From Bacillota bacterium (GTDB lineage: Bacteria > Bacillota > Sulfobacillia > JAJZYS01 > JAJYTV01): 6,857 nt of DNA. The position numbers were made by a program, and so were the translations under genes. The stretch lies in NCBI GenBank assembly GCA_021786135.1, contig JAJYNV010000123.1:1-6857 (forward strand), read 5' to 3'. The notes below the pieces were generated by a model, which saw only the letters and a program-made list of their open reading frames with translations, did not search any database and was not told where the DNA came from. Shown here piece by piece: positions 5,437-6,857 of this stretch. Within the stretch, counting starts at the first letter, position 1. Each line of letters starts with the position of its first letter.

Positions 5437-5778
5437 AGCTGCCACGGACATGCACCATCGATCGCTCGTCGCATGTCGATCCATGGTTGGCCCATGGCGG
5501 CGAATCCAGATCCACCCCTTCCGCCAGGCTGGGCAAGACGTTACGCTGAAGGGGCGGCGCGCGGTTGCGCCTTGCGGTACGGCGGACATCAGGCGTGGAA
5601 CCCGATGTGCGCCAGCTTGGCGTGGCCCTTGACGCGTCCTGCATCGCCGATGCGGAAGATCGCCGCTTGCGAGGACACGTCCGCGCGCGACACGTCCGCG
5701 CGCGACGCGTCGGAGCTGACTGCCGCAGCGGCATGTTTCGTGCGGCAGGCGAGACGCAGGACAGAGGGAGGTCCAGCA
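5437..5778. other. 342-base gap without a supportable gene
   Basis: Frames are open on both strands, but none has a ribosome binding site or a recognisable protein. The gap holds two CCATGG palindromes five bases apart (5481-5497), a small GGCGC/GCGCC dyad (5556-5571) and a 15-bp tandem duplication (5674-5703). No clear terminator for thiD or promoter for the next gene is visible. The long purine/GC-rich stretch could be a decayed gene. Confidence 0.4.
5674..5703. repeat. Tandem duplication of a 15-bp unit (GACACGTCCGCGCGC x2)
   Basis: Units at 5674-5688 and 5689-5703 are identical, and a partial third (GACGCGTC) follows from 5704. The unit length is a multiple of three. It lies about 75 bases upstream of the MauE-like start, so it could be a regulatory array or simple replication slippage. 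Confidence 0.7.
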
Positions 5779-6228
5779 TTGCTGAAGAGCGAGGAACTTT
5801 GGCGCCGTCTCGGCGTTCTCGTCCTGGGTGCGATCTGGCTGCTCGCGGTGGTGAGCAAGATCCGGGCTGGACAGCTCTTCACGCTCGAGGCGTCAGCGCT
5901 GCACCTGCCTAGCTGGCTTCCGCTCTGGACCGTTCCAGGCGGCGAGACCCTGCTGTTCGTGATCTGCTTCGCCGCGGGGCTGGGCTGCAAGTGGCTGCGT
6001 CCGGTAGCGCTACTGAACCTCGTCGTGTTTGCGGGGCTGCTCACGTTCCTGATCTATGAGAAGACGAACGGCTTCGGGCGCTACGGCTGCGGCTGCTTCG
6101 GTGGTGTGCAGAACGGCATCGGCCCCTGGGATTTCGTGCGTGATGGGCTTTTTGTCCTGGCGGCGCTGGCGCTCGTCCTGCCCTGGCATCGCCGGAGCCC
6201 GTCGGAAGGGGCACAGGTGAGAACGTGA
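5779..6228 (+). CDS. MauE/DoxX-like four-helix membrane protein
   Basis: The start is TTG at 5779, set by GGGAGG (5766-5771) seven bases upstream; the open frame extends further left but has no other site. The 149-residue product has four likely membrane helices at about 10-27, 50-70, 73-93 and 116-136. The loop after helix 3 carries 'RYGCGCFGG' (101-109). This Cys-x-Cys loop plus the four-helix layout is typical of MauE/DoxX-type proteins, which are linked to disulfide or thiol redox steps, as for MauE in methylamine dehydrogenase maturation. No mau genes or thioredoxin-fold partner are seen here, so the specific role is unknown. The TGA overlaps the GTG of the HAD gene, so the two are coupled. 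The rare TTG start suggests low expression. Confidence 0.78.
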   Translation: MLKSEELWRRLGVLVLGAIWLLAVVSKIRAGQLFTLEASALHLPSWLPLWTVPGGETLLFVICFAAGLGCKWLRPVALLNLVVFAGLLTFLIYEKTNGFGRYGCGCFGGVQNGIGPWDFVRDGLFVLAALALVLPWHRRSPSEGAQVRT

Positions 6229-6857
6229 TCAAGGCGCTCGTGTTCGATTTCGATGGCACCATCCTTGACACCGAGAGTGCCGAATACGAGACGTGGCAGG
6301 AAGTCTACGACCGCTACGGCCAGGAGCTACCGCTCAAGGAATGGTCGACGATCGTCGGTTCCGCGGGCCACACCTTCGACCTGCTCGCCCACCTCGAGAA
6401 ACTCGTCGGCAGACCGTTGCCGCGCGACGAGATCCGTGCCGAGCGTCGTCGGCGCGACGACCAGATCGTCGAGGTCATGCCGCCGCGCGAGGGCGTCAGG
6501 GAGCTCATTGCGGAGGCGAGGGCCAGCGGGATCGGGCTCGCCATCGCTTCGAGTTCGCCGCGTTATTGGGTTGTGCGCCATCTTTCGCGTCTTGGTTTGA
6601 TCGACGCGTTTCCGGTCATAGCGAGCTTTGACGAGACGCACAGGGGCAAGCCGGATCCCGCCGCGTTCCTCCTGGCGCTCGGGGAGCTTCGGGTGCAGGC
6701 CCAAGCCGCCGTGGCGATCGAAGATTCGCCGAACGGCGCCCTGGCTGCGGCCGCCGCCTGCCTGCCCTGCCTCGTCGTGCCGAACCCCGTCACGGCCCGC
6801 ATGCGGTTTCCCGAGGGGACCAGGATCTGGCCGAGCCTCGGTGGCGTCACGCTCGAT
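6225..6857 (+). CDS. HAD-superfamily (subfamily IA, phosphoglucomutase-like) phosphatase, 3' end missing
   Basis: GTG at 6225 overlaps the preceding TGA as GTGA, with AGGTGA four bases upstream. The frame stays open for 211 codons to the window edge; the family is about 220 residues, so little is missing. All HAD motifs are present. Motif I is VFDFDGTILDTE (6-17), with nucleophile Asp8 and acid/base Asp10. A helical cap follows at about 18-85. Motif II is AIASSSPRYW (106-115), the motif III lysine is in RGKPDP (140-145), and motif IV is AIEDSPNGALAA (164-175). The 'EDSPNG...VPNP' end resembles beta-phosphoglucomutase/YhcW-type enzymes that act on small phosphorylated metabolites. The substrate cannot be read from the sequence. 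Coupling to the MauE-like gene may be only positional. Confidence 0.93.
   Translation, partial: MIKALVFDFDGTILDTESAEYETWQEVYDRYGQELPLKEWSTIVGSAGHTFDLLAHLEKLVGRPLPRDEIRAERRRRDDQIVEVMPPREGVRELIAEARASGIGLAIASSSPRYWVVRHLSRLGLIDAFPVIASFDETHRGKPDPAAFLLALGELRVQAQAAVAIEDSPNGALAAAAACLPCLVVPNPVTARMRFPEGTRIWPSLGGVTLD

Noticed and set aside
5473..5778. N-terminal extension of the MauE-like protein
   Set aside because: It translates the tandem repeat and non-protein-like sequence, and GGGAGG points to TTG at 5779.
1..6857. CRISPR array, insertion sequence or transposase
   Set aside because: No regularly spaced repeats and no transposase-like protein were seen on either strand.

Overview
The window is a GC-rich bacterial chromosome segment. 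Several starts carry strong AGGAGG-type ribosome binding sites, GTG/TTG starts and 4-base stop/start overlaps are common, and the tRNA has its CCA encoded. These traits fit a high-GC Bacillota (Symbiobacterium/Thermaerobacter-like) lineage, but I could not search databases, so the taxonomic guess is weak.

Left part (1-1165, minus strand): three overlapping genes read leftwards. They are a DUF6941-like protein, an unrecognised 218-residue protein whose C-terminus resembles small proteins encoded beside HEPN genes, and the N-terminus of a HEPN-like protein cut by the window edge. The lines I counted here are mostly 53-65 % GC (one at 70 %), against about 70-78 % in sampled lines to the right. 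The block lies on the 3' side of a tRNA-Arg(CCG) gene (1477-1552, minus), so it looks accessory and may be the edge of a genomic island.

Middle part (1600-3376): an HxlR-family regulator gene (minus) is divergent from an HtrA-like serine protease gene (plus), which is followed by a DsrE-like gene. The short divergent region holds overlapping promoter-like elements and a perfect 8-bp inverted repeat (GTAAGTAC/GTACTTAC) placed as an operator would be. The protease has the His-Asp-Ser triad and a C-terminal PDZ-like region but no visible export signal.

Right part (3377-5436): a TPP riboswitch and a strong hairpin precede an AIR-synthase/HypE/ThiL-superfamily gene that overlaps thiD by 4 bases. 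This is a thiamine-responsive operon whose first enzyme is not a standard ThiL or HypE.

Far right (5437-6857): a 342-base gap with a 15-bp tandem duplication is followed by a TTG-started MauE/DoxX-like membrane protein gene. It overlaps by 4 bases a HAD-superfamily phosphatase gene that runs off the window end.
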